In this document: positions 52,844 to 61,102 of the stretch, one piece after another
Position numbering within the stretch: the first letter of the stretch is position 1
Layout of the letters: the number at the start of each line of letters is the position of its first letter
Assembly (NCBI GenBank): GCA_945879145.1
Contig: CAMCUZ010000004.1
Coordinates: 1 to 64,000 of the forward strand
Direction of reading: 5' to 3'
Length of the DNA: 64,000 nt
From: an uncultured Mediterranea sp.
Lineage (GTDB): Bacteria; Bacteroidota; Bacteroidia; Bacteroidales; Bacteroidaceae
Translations under genes and position numbers: made by a program
Notes under the pieces: model-generated
Told to the model about the DNA's origin: nothing
Database searches by the model: none
Seen by the model: the letters and a program-made list of their open reading frames with translations, nothing else

Positions 52844-54448
52844 TTAGAATCCAAAGCGGGCGCTATTCCAAAAGTCGGCAGCCATCTCGTCCCAGCTCAG
52901 GATGGTAGCTCCGATAAAGTCGCGGGTATATCCGTTGAGATAATTGCGTGCAGCCTCCTCACCCTCCTCCTGGAGGATGGCCTGGTAACGGGCCTCCACC
53001 ATGGGGAGTTCCATCTGGCCCTTCTGCTCAAAGTGGAGCAGCTGCTGCTCGATAGGCTTACGCCAGGTGCCCCAGCGCAAGGCGGCCAGCTTGTTGGCCT
53101 CGCGGTAGTGCCACAGGGCAGCATCCTTGCGGTAGCGGTGGTTGCCGCAGATGCCATAGAGCGCAGGCAACTTGGTCACCCCGCTGAAGATAGGCACACG
53201 CGGACTCTGCCCGGGGTTATCCATGGAGAACCAAACGACGCCTCCCACGGCATCTGGCAGCCACGAACGCAGTTGGATGACCGTAGAGTAGGCACATTGG
53301 GGCACAGAGACGTTGCGCACATTCTTCACCGCTCCCTCGTGAAGGGCATTCAGCAGTTTCTGCTCATCGGCCCGCATCCACGGGTTGGCCTTGGGGCTGA
53401 CGAGGGTATCCACTTGGCCATCTTTCCGCTTGACCGTGACCTTCAGATTGCGCGTCATGTCGAGGTCGGTACCCTCGTAGGTCTCACGCAGCAAGGCCAT
53501 CACCTGGGTCACATCCACCTGCTGCTCTGGCTTCACGCTGAAGGGTAGCTCCTCGGCGTTGATGTCGAGTTGAAGCGAAGGGGCCAGGGCGTTGAGGATG
53601 AACCATTCGCGCACGCTGAACGACTTCTTCTCGCCAAAGTAGTTGCCTCCGCTGTAGGCTTTCCAGAACTTAAAGGGTTCCTTTCCGTCCCAGTAGCCCA
53701 GTCGGCGAGCCACGTCAAACACGTTGTCCGAGGCCATGAAGTGATCCTTGTCCTTCAGGTTAAGGGTGGAGATGCGCGATATGTTGGCCGAGACACCCAC
53801 GTGGTCGTCAGGAATACGCTGGGCGGCCCATACGCCCCCTATGTTCTCCTTGCCTTCGCCGAAGACCTCAAACTGCCACACCTCCTGCGGGTCGGCCACA
53901 GTCAGGCACTCGCCGCTGTCGGCATAGCCGTACTGCTTGATGAGCTGTCCCATCAGCTGGATGGCCTCGCGGGCCGTGGTGCAGCGCTCCAGGGCGATGC
54001 GTTGCAGCTCCTCAATCATGAACATGCCCTTGGGATTCCGCAGCTCCTTGCGTCCGCTGATGGTGGTCTCGCCCATGCCCAGTTGCTTCTCGTTCAGGCA
54101 GGGATAGGAGGTGTTGAGGAAAGCGTAAGTATGGCGCACCTGAGGGATTTCGCCCTTCACCTTGACGCCTGTGCGGTCGGCCGGGAATTCAGTATGCATC
54201 AGTCCGTCGTAGATGGCGGTCACGGTGTCGCGCTCATAGTCCTGGGCGGCTGGGATGTTAACCCAGGTACGATACCAGCTGTCGCAGGTGTGACTGGTAA
54301 TGACAGAACCGTCGGCACTGGCCTTGCGCCCCACCATGATGCTGGTACAGCTCTCTGGGTCGCGCGGATGGGCCGTCTGGGCCTGAGCAGTAATCCCCAT
54401 CTGAGCCAGGCCCATCACCAAGAGGAGAAAAGATTGGATTGTTTTCAT
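52844..54448 (-). CDS. C69-family dipeptidase
   Basis: About 534 residues from the ATG at 54448 (MKTIQSFLLLVMGLAQMGIT, signal peptide to about residue 24). The N-terminal-nucleophile cysteine is in ESCTSIMVGRKASADGSVIT (C34), so a short propeptide must be removed. GYADSGECLTVADPQEVWQF and VSANISRIS are further PepD/C69 signatures. It cleaves di- and short peptides. Spacing is 40 nt to the upstream C1 peptidase and 22 nt to the DPP IV start. Confidence 0.92.
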   Translation of the reverse strand: MKTIQSFLLLVMGLAQMGITAQAQTAHPRDPESCTSIMVGRKASADGSVITSHTCDSWYRTWVNIPAAQDYERDTVTAIYDGLMHTEFPADRTGVKVKGEIPQVRHTYAFLNTSYPCLNEKQLGMGETTISGRKELRNPKGMFMIEELQRIALERCTTAREAIQLMGQLIKQYGYADSGECLTVADPQEVWQFEVFGEGKENIGGVWAAQRIPDDHVGVSANISRISTLNLKDKDHFMASDNVFDVARRLGYWDGKEPFKFWKAYSGGNYFGEKKSFSVREWFILNALAPSLQLDINAEELPFSVKPEQQVDVTQVMALLRETYEGTDLDMTRNLKVTVKRKDGQVDTLVSPKANPWMRADEQKLLNALHEGAVKNVRNVSVPQCAYSTVIQLRSWLPDAVGGVVWFSMDNPGQSPRVPIFSGVTKLPALYGICGNHRYRKDAALWHYREANKLAALRWGTWRKPIEQQLLHFEQKGQMELPMVEARYQAILQEEGEEAARNYLNGYTRDFIGATILSWDEMAADFWNSARFGF

Positions 54449-54488
54449 TCGATGATATGCTATAGTTCTTGGATATACCAATTACGAA

Positions 54489-55673
54489 TCACTTAAAGAG
54501 TTTCTTGCGGATCTCTTTGGGGAGGGCGTCCTTGTGTACCATGATGTAGATGGTCTTGGCACGCACATAGCTGGTGGACATGTTAAGGTAACCACCAAAG
54601 CGGTTGCGATCCGTACCCCAGGAGTTCTTGGTGATGTAGTAGCGGGTACTGTTCTGGTCGGTAACGATACCGGTAATGTGCATCAAGTGGTCATCGGTTG
54701 TGACAAACTTCTGGTAGCCCTCTTGACGCACCTCGGGAGTTACCTCCACCTCGGGACAAGGATGCTCAAAGCGGTAGGCCTCCTCCAGCATGTCGCGCTG
54801 CTCCTGACCAGAGAGCTGTTCGAAGCGCTCACGATCGGTAGTCGATAGGTCGCTGGCCGTCCGCTTTTTCGGGTTGATGGCTACACCGTTCTTGTGACTG
54901 AAACCGCGCTCGCTCACGTCGCCATCCCAGCAGACCGTATAGCCGTTGGTCAAGGCGTGGTCCATCACCTGCATCAGCTCATCCAGCGGCAGGTTGTACA
55001 TCAGCTGATGCTCCCAGTTGTCGGGCACCTCGGGAGCAAACTGCTGGTAGTAGGGCTTGTGGGTGAAACTGGTCAGCTCTACATAGTCCTCCATGTTGAG
55101 ACCCAGGCTGGCCGCAAAGCTCTGCGGCGTGTAGTTCTTGCCCTGGTAAGTGAACTGCTCAGGCAGCGGGCCCAGGTAGGTATCCATCAGCGCATTTACC
55201 AACTGATTGTACTGCGGCGAACGAGCCTTCAGCTTGACCGAGGCATCGGCCAGGGCCCTGACGTAAGTAGCCAACTCCTGGTGGTCATGGCGGTCCGAAG
55301 CGTAGTTGATGCCGTGATAGACCTCTTCGGGCACGATACCCACCTGCTTGAATGCGTTCACCCAGGTGTGCGACAGGCTGCCTTGACCTACGTTGCCCTG
55401 TCCGCGACGGTAGTAGTTGTCCTCCATCTGATTGAGATACTTCTGACGCACAATAAACATCTCCGAGAGGTCATACTCCCCCTTGCCCATGCGGAGCAGT
55501 TCTGCCTCCATGAACGAGGTGGTGGCAAAACACCAGCAGGTGCCCGTTGCAGCTTGGTTCTTCACTGATGTGACCGGCACGGAGACCACATTCGTAAATT
55601 GATACCCACTCTCCTGAGCGGTAGCGGCCATGGCGCAAAACAGCAAGGCCATCATTTCAAATCTTACATTCAT
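54489..55673 (-). CDS. C1-family aminopeptidase (bleomycin hydrolase/PepC-like)
   Basis: About 394 residues from the ATG at 55673 (MNVRFEMMALLFCAMAATAQ, signal peptide). The papain-type active site is complete: Gln40 and Cys46 in VKNQAATGTCWCFATTSF, His in TDDHLMHITGIV, and Asn in YYITKNSWGTDR. Export distinguishes it from cytoplasmic PepC. It heads the peptidase operon and has a good promoter; the open frame to 55757 runs through that promoter and is not used. Confidence 0.92.
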   Translation of the reverse strand: MNVRFEMMALLFCAMAATAQESGYQFTNVVSVPVTSVKNQAATGTCWCFATTSFMEAELLRMGKGEYDLSEMFIVRQKYLNQMEDNYYRRGQGNVGQGSLSHTWVNAFKQVGIVPEEVYHGINYASDRHDHQELATYVRALADASVKLKARSPQYNQLVNALMDTYLGPLPEQFTYQGKNYTPQSFAASLGLNMEDYVELTSFTHKPYYQQFAPEVPDNWEHQLMYNLPLDELMQVMDHALTNGYTVCWDGDVSERGFSHKNGVAINPKKRTASDLSTTDRERFEQLSGQEQRDMLEEAYRFEHPCPEVEVTPEVRQEGYQKFVTTDDHLMHITGIVTDQNSTRYYITKNSWGTDRNRFGGYLNMSTSYVRAKTIYIMVHKDALPKEIRKKLFK

Positions 55674-55726
55674 AGTAAATTCGATATAAATTGTTACAGT
55701 TGAATTGAATTCGCTAGATTTTGCTG

Positions 55727-55758
55727 TAAAGGTAGGCATTCTTTTTGGCACCTCCAAA
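55727..55758 (-). promoter_or_regulatory. Promoter of the three-peptidase operon
   Basis: Minus-strand TTTG (55758-55755), a 20-nt spacer and TACCTTTA (55734-55727), one base off the -7 consensus, 53 nt before the ATG. Confidence 0.6.
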
Positions 55759-55820
55759 TAATAAAGGGAGAAAAAGATGGCAGAGTATAGAACAGATAAA
55801 AGAATAATTTCAAGGAATCA

Positions 55821-55852
55821 TTTGGACATTCAATAGAAATCGCTTACTTTTG
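55821..55852 (+). promoter_or_regulatory. Promoter for the Rpn nuclease gene
   Basis: TTTG (55821-55824), a 20-nt spacer and TACTTTTG (55845-55852) match the Bacteroidetes consensus. It lies 27 nt before the ATG at 55880 and rules out the in-frame start at 55850. Confidence 0.75.
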
Positions 55853-55879
55853 CCTCATGAAAAAACAAAGTGCAAGACT

Positions 55880-56860
55880 ATGGAAGGAAACAATAAATAC
55901 ATCCGTTTTGACTGGGCCATGAAGCGACTGCTTCGCAACAAGGCCAATTTCGCCGTTCTTGAGGGATTAATGACCACGTTGCTCAACGAAAAAATCACGA
56001 TCGTCAAGCTGCTGGAGAGCGAAAGCAACCAAGAGAGCGAGTTTGACAAGTACAACCGTGTGGACCTGCTGGCCGAAGACAGCCAAGGGCGACTCATCCT
56101 GTTTGAGATACAGAACAACAACGAATATGCCTACTTCCAGCGCATGCTGTTCGGCACCTCCAAGCTCGTGACGGAATACATCAACCGTGGTGAAGGCTAC
56201 GAGAATGTACGCAAGGTATTCAGCATCAACATTGTCTATTTCGCCTTGGGCAGCGGAAGCGACTACGTCTATCATGGCAAAACCGAGTTCCGCGGACTGC
56301 ATAACAACGAGCTACTCAACCTCACCCCCTTCCAGCAGCAGACTTTCCGGGTAGATACGGTCAGTCAGCTCTATCCGGAGTACTACATCCTGCGCGTAAA
56401 CGACTTCAACAAATGGTCGGTAGTGCCCATAGACCAATGGATCTACTTCCTCAACACGGGCGAGATTCCCGACGAGGCCAACGCTCCCGGTCTGCCCGAA
56501 GCCCGCGAACGCCTCCAACTCGACCACCTGACCAAGGCCGAACTCGAAGCCTATTACCGCCACCTAGACAACGTAATCATCCTGCGCGACAACATCAACA
56601 CCGAACGAGCCGAAGGACGAGCTGAGGGACGGGCCGAAGGACGAGCTGAGGGACGAGCCGAAGGACGAGCCGAAGGAATGAAAGAAGGACGGGCCGAAGG
56701 AATGAAAGAAGGACTAGCCGAAGGAATGAAAGAGGGCCTCGCCAAAGGACGTGCTGAAGAAAAGCGAGAAAACGCGCGCAATTTTAAGAAACTCGGGTTA
56801 TCCGTAGAGCTGATTGCCCAAGCTACCGGTCTGGATATCGAGGAGATTAACAAATTATAA
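55880..56860 (+). CDS. Rpn/PD-(D/E)XK nuclease family 'transposase-like' protein
   Basis: About 326 residues from the ATG at 55880 (MEGNNKYIRFDWAMKRLL). The PD-(D/E)XK core is visible as NRVDLLAEDSQGRLILFEIQ (Asp, then Glu-x-Gln), followed by RMLFGTSKLVTEYINRGEGY and YFALGSGSDYVYHGKT. Rpn proteins promote RecA-independent recombination and some act in phage defence. The C-terminus has about ten RAEG/KEG repeats (about 255-300) encoded by imperfect 12-bp tandem units, then a helical tail. It ends 14 nt before the sulfatase gene and is probably co-transcribed with it. Confidence 0.88.
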   Translation: MEGNNKYIRFDWAMKRLLRNKANFAVLEGLMTTLLNEKITIVKLLESESNQESEFDKYNRVDLLAEDSQGRLILFEIQNNNEYAYFQRMLFGTSKLVTEYINRGEGYENVRKVFSINIVYFALGSGSDYVYHGKTEFRGLHNNELLNLTPFQQQTFRVDTVSQLYPEYYILRVNDFNKWSVVPIDQWIYFLNTGEIPDEANAPGLPEARERLQLDHLTKAELEAYYRHLDNVIILRDNINTERAEGRAEGRAEGRAEGRAEGRAEGMKEGRAEGMKEGLAEGMKEGLAKGRAEEKRENARNFKKLGLSVELIAQATGLDIEEINKL

Positions 56861-56874
56861 AACTCATAATACCC

Positions 56875-58431
56875 ATGAAAAATCACTTATTTCTACTTTC
56901 TTGCCTCTCCGCTGGAGTAGGTCAGCTGATAGCAACCCCGGCTCAGGCCGAAGAGGGAAAAGGAAAAAAAACGCAATCCCAAACGCCCAACGTCATCGTT
57001 ATCCTGGCCGATGACCTGGGCTATGGCGACCTGCAATGTTACGGAGCAAAAAATGTGGAGACACCCAACGTCAACCGCTTGGCGGCTCAGGGCATCCGCT
57101 TTACCAACACCCACGCCGTGGCGGCAACCAGTACCCCCTCACGCTACTCCCTCCTCACGGGAGAGTATGCCTGGCGGCGACCCGATACCGACGTGGCTGC
57201 GGGCAATGCGGGCATGATTATCCGTCCCGAGCAGTACACCATGGCTGATATGTTCAAGGCAGCGGGCTACCGCACGGCGGCTTTCGGCAAATGGCACCTG
57301 GGCCTGGGTGATAAGACTGGAACGCAGGACTGGAACGCGCCACTCCCCTGCGGATTGGCGGATATCGGCTTTGACGAACACTATATCATGGCCGCTACGG
57401 CCGACCGCGTGCCCTGTGTATTCATCCAGAACGGACAGGTAGCGAACTACGACCCCTCAGCCCCCATCGAAGTCAACTACCAAAAGAACTTCCCCGGCGA
57501 GCCTACAGGCAGAGAGAATCCCGAACTGCTCTACAACCTCCGCTCCAGCCATGGACACGACTTCTCCATCGTGAACGGCATCGGTCGCATCGGCTACATG
57601 AAGGGAGGCGGCAAGGCGCTGTGGAAAGATGAAGATATCGCCGACTCCATCACCTCGCACGCTATCGACTTCATCCGCCGCAATCAGGATGAGCCCTTCT
57701 TTATCTACTTCTGCACTAACGACATCCACGTACCCCGCTTCCCCCATCCCCGCTTCCGCGGCAAGACGAACATGGGGCTGCGTGGGGATGCCATCGCCCA
57801 GTTTGACTGGTGCGTGGGAGCACTCATGCAGGCGCTCGACGAGATGAAACTGGCCGACAACACCTTGATTATCCTGTCGAGCGACAACGGCCCCGTGGTG
57901 GATGACGGCTACGACGACCAGGCCGAAGAGCTGCTCCACGGCCATCAGCCTGCCGGACCGTGGCGCGGAAACAAGTACAGCGCCTTCGAGGGTGGCACCG
58001 CCGTACCTGCCATTGTGCGTTGGCCGGCTCAGATCAAAGGCGGACAAGAGTCGGACGTGCTGATGTCACACATCGACTGGATGGCCTCGCTGGGCAGTCT
58101 GCTCCACGCCCGTCTGCCCAAAGGCTCAGCCCCCGACAGCCAGAACCGCCTGGGCAACCTGCTGGGAACAGATGCTACCGACCGACCTTGGATTATCGAA
58201 CAGGCCTCAAGCCACGTCCTCTCCGTGCGCAGCAAGGAGTGGAAATACATCGAGCCCAGCGATGGTCCGGCGATGATTCCCTGGGGACCGAAAATCGAGA
58301 CGGGCAACCTGAGCACCCCTCAGCTCTACCACATCAGCCAGGAACAGGACGAGCACACCAACGTAGCCGCTGAACACCTTGACATCCTTTTCGAAATGCA
58401 GAACATCCTGCGTCGCGAACGAGCAAAATAG
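56875..58431 (+). CDS. Ser-type sulfatase, exported
   Basis: A 518-residue protein with signal peptide (LFLLSCLSAGVGQLIATPAQA). The sulfatase signature is STPSRYSLLTG, so the formylglycine precursor is Ser, matured by an anaerobic sulfatase-maturating enzyme. Metal and active-site residues are in VIVILADDLGYGDLQCYG, FGKWHLGLG and ILSSDNGP. The substrate, a sulfated host glycan or similar, cannot be deduced. No SusC/SusD pair is nearby. Confidence 0.92.
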   Translation: MKNHLFLLSCLSAGVGQLIATPAQAEEGKGKKTQSQTPNVIVILADDLGYGDLQCYGAKNVETPNVNRLAAQGIRFTNTHAVAATSTPSRYSLLTGEYAWRRPDTDVAAGNAGMIIRPEQYTMADMFKAAGYRTAAFGKWHLGLGDKTGTQDWNAPLPCGLADIGFDEHYIMAATADRVPCVFIQNGQVANYDPSAPIEVNYQKNFPGEPTGRENPELLYNLRSSHGHDFSIVNGIGRIGYMKGGGKALWKDEDIADSITSHAIDFIRRNQDEPFFIYFCTNDIHVPRFPHPRFRGKTNMGLRGDAIAQFDWCVGALMQALDEMKLADNTLIILSSDNGPVVDDGYDDQAEELLHGHQPAGPWRGNKYSAFEGGTAVPAIVRWPAQIKGGQESDVLMSHIDWMASLGSLLHARLPKGSAPDSQNRLGNLLGTDATDRPWIIEQASSHVLSVRSKEWKYIEPSDGPAMIPWGPKIETGNLSTPQLYHISQEQDEHTNVAAEHLDILFEMQNILRRERAK

Positions 58432-58497
58432 AGGTGCAAATTGTAACGCTTTATTTCACCATAACACCTTATAAATAAGGCCAATAGGAGAAGTAAA

Positions 58498-58665
58498 GCG
58501 TTACATTACAGTTATTACAGAAGTTTTTTTATTGGATGCTATATTTCTCTTCTTTCTATATCTATCTATATATATCTATCTATATATTAATAAGTTATAT
58601 ATATATAGAGAGAGAGGGATATCACATACGCAAAAAAATAAGCTGTAACAACTGTAATGTAACGC
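58498..58665. repeat. Nested inverted repeat with AT-rich core, copy B (no gene beside it)
   Basis: A 23-nt left arm GCGTTACATTACAGTTATTA-CAG (58498-58520) is matched at 58643-58665 with one mismatch. Inside, TTTCTCTTCTTTCTATAT faces ATATAGAGAGAGAGG around TATCTATC repeats. An extra outer GTAACGCTTT is at 58443. The core AGTTATATA..TATAGAGAG is shared with the copy at 24.3 kb. The rest of 58432-59015 holds no convincing gene. Confidence 0.75.
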
Positions 58666-58960
58666 CAATAAAAAGATAACATTCAGTCAATCAACATATT
58701 AATTTGCCACAGGCGTTATTTTCCCTACGAGGCTACACCCTAATTAGCAAGCCAGACGGCTATAGTTTACCATATTTACCACAAATGAAGAGCGATACAG
58801 GGCGAATCATCCTGCTCAACGGTGTAAAATCGGATGAATTCCTTGCCATAAAAATTGCATCCGAAAGCAAACAGGAGGCATCTCGAAACCTGAAAGAAGG
58901 TCACAGGCCTCCCATTTGTTGAAGAATCCATCATTAGAGAACAAAGTGGACATCCGCCCT

Positions 58961-58989
58961 GCCTACCCCCCCCTGGTGAGAGGGTAGGC
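58961..58989. terminator. Hairpin downstream of the SIMPL gene
   Basis: The arms GCCTACCC and GGGTAGGC flank a 13-nt loop, 26 nt past the SIMPL stop; no T-run follows, so its role as a terminator is uncertain. Confidence 0.4.
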
Positions 58990-59015
58990 ATTCACTACTC
59001 CACGCTACCCAAGCC

Positions 59016-59717
59016 TCAATTCTTCAGATAGTAATTCACGGTGGTCACCACGCGTATGCTCTTGACGTAGGGCGTGTTGCTGTCGCGATCTTCAATCACG
59101 AACTGACCTTGCGAGGCATTACGTATCTTGCCCAGACGGCTATCGCTATCCTTGGCAAACTTCTCGGCAGCAGCACGGGCGTTGCGTGTGGCCTCCTCTA
59201 TCATGCGGGGCTTTATGTCGTTGAGCTTCGTGAAACTGTAGGTTACGTTGTAGCGGTAGTCGCCACCCGTGATGGCGATGCCCTGCTTGAGCAGCTCGGC
59301 CTGCTCACTCATCAGCTGGCGCACAGCCTCCACACGACCCGAAGTGACAGTAATGACCGATGTGGCGTTGTAGCGGTAATTCACCTGCTGCGCCCCGTAG
59401 CGCTCCGCCTCCATGTCGATAATCTCGGGAGCGGCTATACTGATCTCCTCCTCCTGAATGCCACGGCTCTTGAGGAAGGCCACGATGGCTTGATTCTTCT
59501 TGTTGATGTTGGCATAAATAAGGGCAGGGTCGTTGCCAATATCCTTGAACATCAGCGGCCACACCACCTTATCGGCCGGCACTTCCATCTCAGCCAGCCC
59601 CTTGACCGTCACGATACGGTCCTTCGCGATAAATTCAGAGATTCCGTTTCTCACTTGATTGCCCAGCAGCAGCAACCCTATGGCGATAATGATCGCCTCC
59701 CATTTTAGACTTTTCAT
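59016..59717 (-). CDS. SIMPL (DUF541) domain protein
   Basis: A 233-residue envelope protein with an N-terminal membrane anchor (WEAIIIAIGLLLLGNQVRNG). Features typical of SIMPL: RIVTVKGLAEMEVPADKVVW, KNQAIVAFLKSRGIQEEEIS, YRYNATSVITVTSGRVEAVR, RNARAAAEKFAKDSDSRLGK and SIRVVTTVNYYL. The family forms periplasmic oligomers of uncertain function linked to stress. A stand-alone gene between the copy B repeat and nagA. Confidence 0.9.
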   Translation of the reverse strand: MKSLKWEAIIIAIGLLLLGNQVRNGISEFIAKDRIVTVKGLAEMEVPADKVVWPLMFKDIGNDPALIYANINKKNQAIVAFLKSRGIQEEEISIAAPEIIDMEAERYGAQQVNYRYNATSVITVTSGRVEAVRQLMSEQAELLKQGIAITGGDYRYNVTYSFTKLNDIKPRMIEEATRNARAAAEKFAKDSDSRLGKIRNASQGQFVIEDRDSNTPYVKSIRVVTTVNYYLKN

Positions 59718-59879
59718 GTGCTATATACATTTTGTTCAAGCACAAAAATAACGCATTGTCTGCAGTTTCTGTTCATAGCCCAGAAGAAATCTGAATCCAT
59801 TTAATATACCGACATGATTTTTTAGTGTATTTAATTAAAAAAAGCAGAGAGAAACGATAAATGGTATGGGAAAATTCAC

Positions 59880-59887
59880 TAACTTTG
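59880..59887 (+). promoter_or_regulatory. -7 promoter element for the nagA operon
   Basis: TAACTTTG matches TAnnTTTG, 33 nt before the nagA ATG. The -33 element is weak. Confidence 0.5.
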
Positions 59888-59920
59888 TCGGTCGAAAATG
59901 TAACTAATCCCTAGATCCTT

Positions 59921-61087
59921 ATGTTGACTCAACTTATCAATGCAAAAATTCTCACCCCCCAAGGGTGGCTGAAAGATGGCTCTGTACTGATCAGAGACGG
60001 TAAAATACTTGAAGTAACCAACTGCGACCTGGCCGTAATCGGCGCACAGCTGATTGACGTGAAAGGCATGTACGTACTGCCTGGAGGCGTGGAAATCCAT
60101 GCCCATGGCGGCGGCGGACGCGACTTTATGGAGGGCACCGAGGATGCGTTCCGCAAAGCAGCTGCCACCCACATGCAGTATGGTACCACCTCCATCTTCC
60201 CCACCCTCTCGTCGAGCACCGTACCCATGATTGAAGCAGCCGCCGAGACCTGCACCAAACTGATGGCCGAACCCGACAGCCCCATCCTGGGCCTCCACCT
60301 CGAAGGCCACTACTTCAACATGAAGATGGCTGGCGGACAGATGCCCGAAAACATCAAGGATCCCGACCCCAACGAATACATCCCCATCGTGGAAAAGTGG
60401 AACTGCATCAAGCGCTGGGATGCCGCTCCTGAGCTGCCCGGCGCCCTGCAGTTTGGTAAATACATCACCGGCAAGGGCATTCTGGCCTCGGTAGGCCACA
60501 CACAAGCTGAATACGAAGACATCCACGCCGCCTTCGAGGCCGGATACAGCCACGCCACCCACTTCTACAACGCCATGCCGGGATTCCACAAGCGTCGCGA
60601 ATATAAATATGAAGGAACCGTGGAGAGCATCTACCTGATGGACGATATGACCGTAGAGGTGGTGGCCGACGGTATCCACGTGCCCCCCACCATCCTCCGC
60701 CTGGTCTATCGCATCAAGGGCGTAGAGCGCACCTGCCTGATTACCGACGCCCTGGCCTGCGCAGCCAGCGACAGCAAGGAGGCCTTCGACCCACGCGTCA
60801 TCATCGAAGATGGTGTCTGCAAGCTGGCCGACCGCTCGGCGCTGGCCGGTAGTGTAGCCACCATGGACCGTCTGATCCGCACCATGGTGCAGAAGGCCGA
60901 AATTCCTCTGGCCGACGCGGTACGCATGGCCAGCGAAACGCCCGCACGCATCATGGGCGTAAGCGACCGCAAAGGCTCGCTCCAGAAGGATAAGGATGCC
61001 GACATCCTCGTCATGGACGAAGAACTCAACGTACGCGCCGTATGGGCTATGGGCAAACTGGTCGTGGACAAATTGGCTAATAACTAA
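59921..61087 (+). CDS. nagA: N-acetylglucosamine-6-phosphate deacetylase
   Basis: Removes the acetyl group from GlcNAc-6-P. The 388-residue amidohydrolase shows GGVEIHAHGGGGRDFMEGTE, the metal Glu in LGLHLEGHYFN (usual LEGPFLN), VGHTQAEYEDIHAAF and HATHFYNAM (metal histidines), VVADGIHVPPTILRL and the catalytic Asp in LITDALACA. It is followed after 15 nt by the NagB-like/PIG-L fusion, so amino-sugar breakdown is the likely shared theme. Confidence 0.95.
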   Translation: MLTQLINAKILTPQGWLKDGSVLIRDGKILEVTNCDLAVIGAQLIDVKGMYVLPGGVEIHAHGGGGRDFMEGTEDAFRKAAATHMQYGTTSIFPTLSSSTVPMIEAAAETCTKLMAEPDSPILGLHLEGHYFNMKMAGGQMPENIKDPDPNEYIPIVEKWNCIKRWDAAPELPGALQFGKYITGKGILASVGHTQAEYEDIHAAFEAGYSHATHFYNAMPGFHKRREYKYEGTVESIYLMDDMTVEVVADGIHVPPTILRLVYRIKGVERTCLITDALACAASDSKEAFDPRVIIEDGVCKLADRSALAGSVATMDRLIRTMVQKAEIPLADAVRMASETPARIMGVSDRKGSLQKDKDADILVMDEELNVRAVWAMGKLVVDKLANN

Positions 61088-61102
61088 AAACAACAACGGA
61101 AT

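Noticed and set aside
58704-58922. 72-codon frame beside the copy B inverted repeat
   Set aside because: It starts with TTG (first ATG at 58785), has no upstream promoter or recognised motif, and stands in AT-rich remnant DNA; too weak to call a gene, though it could be a relic.
59879-61096. 405-codon open frame antisense to nagA
   Set aside because: nagA has all metal-binding motifs on the plus strand; the antisense frame shows none.
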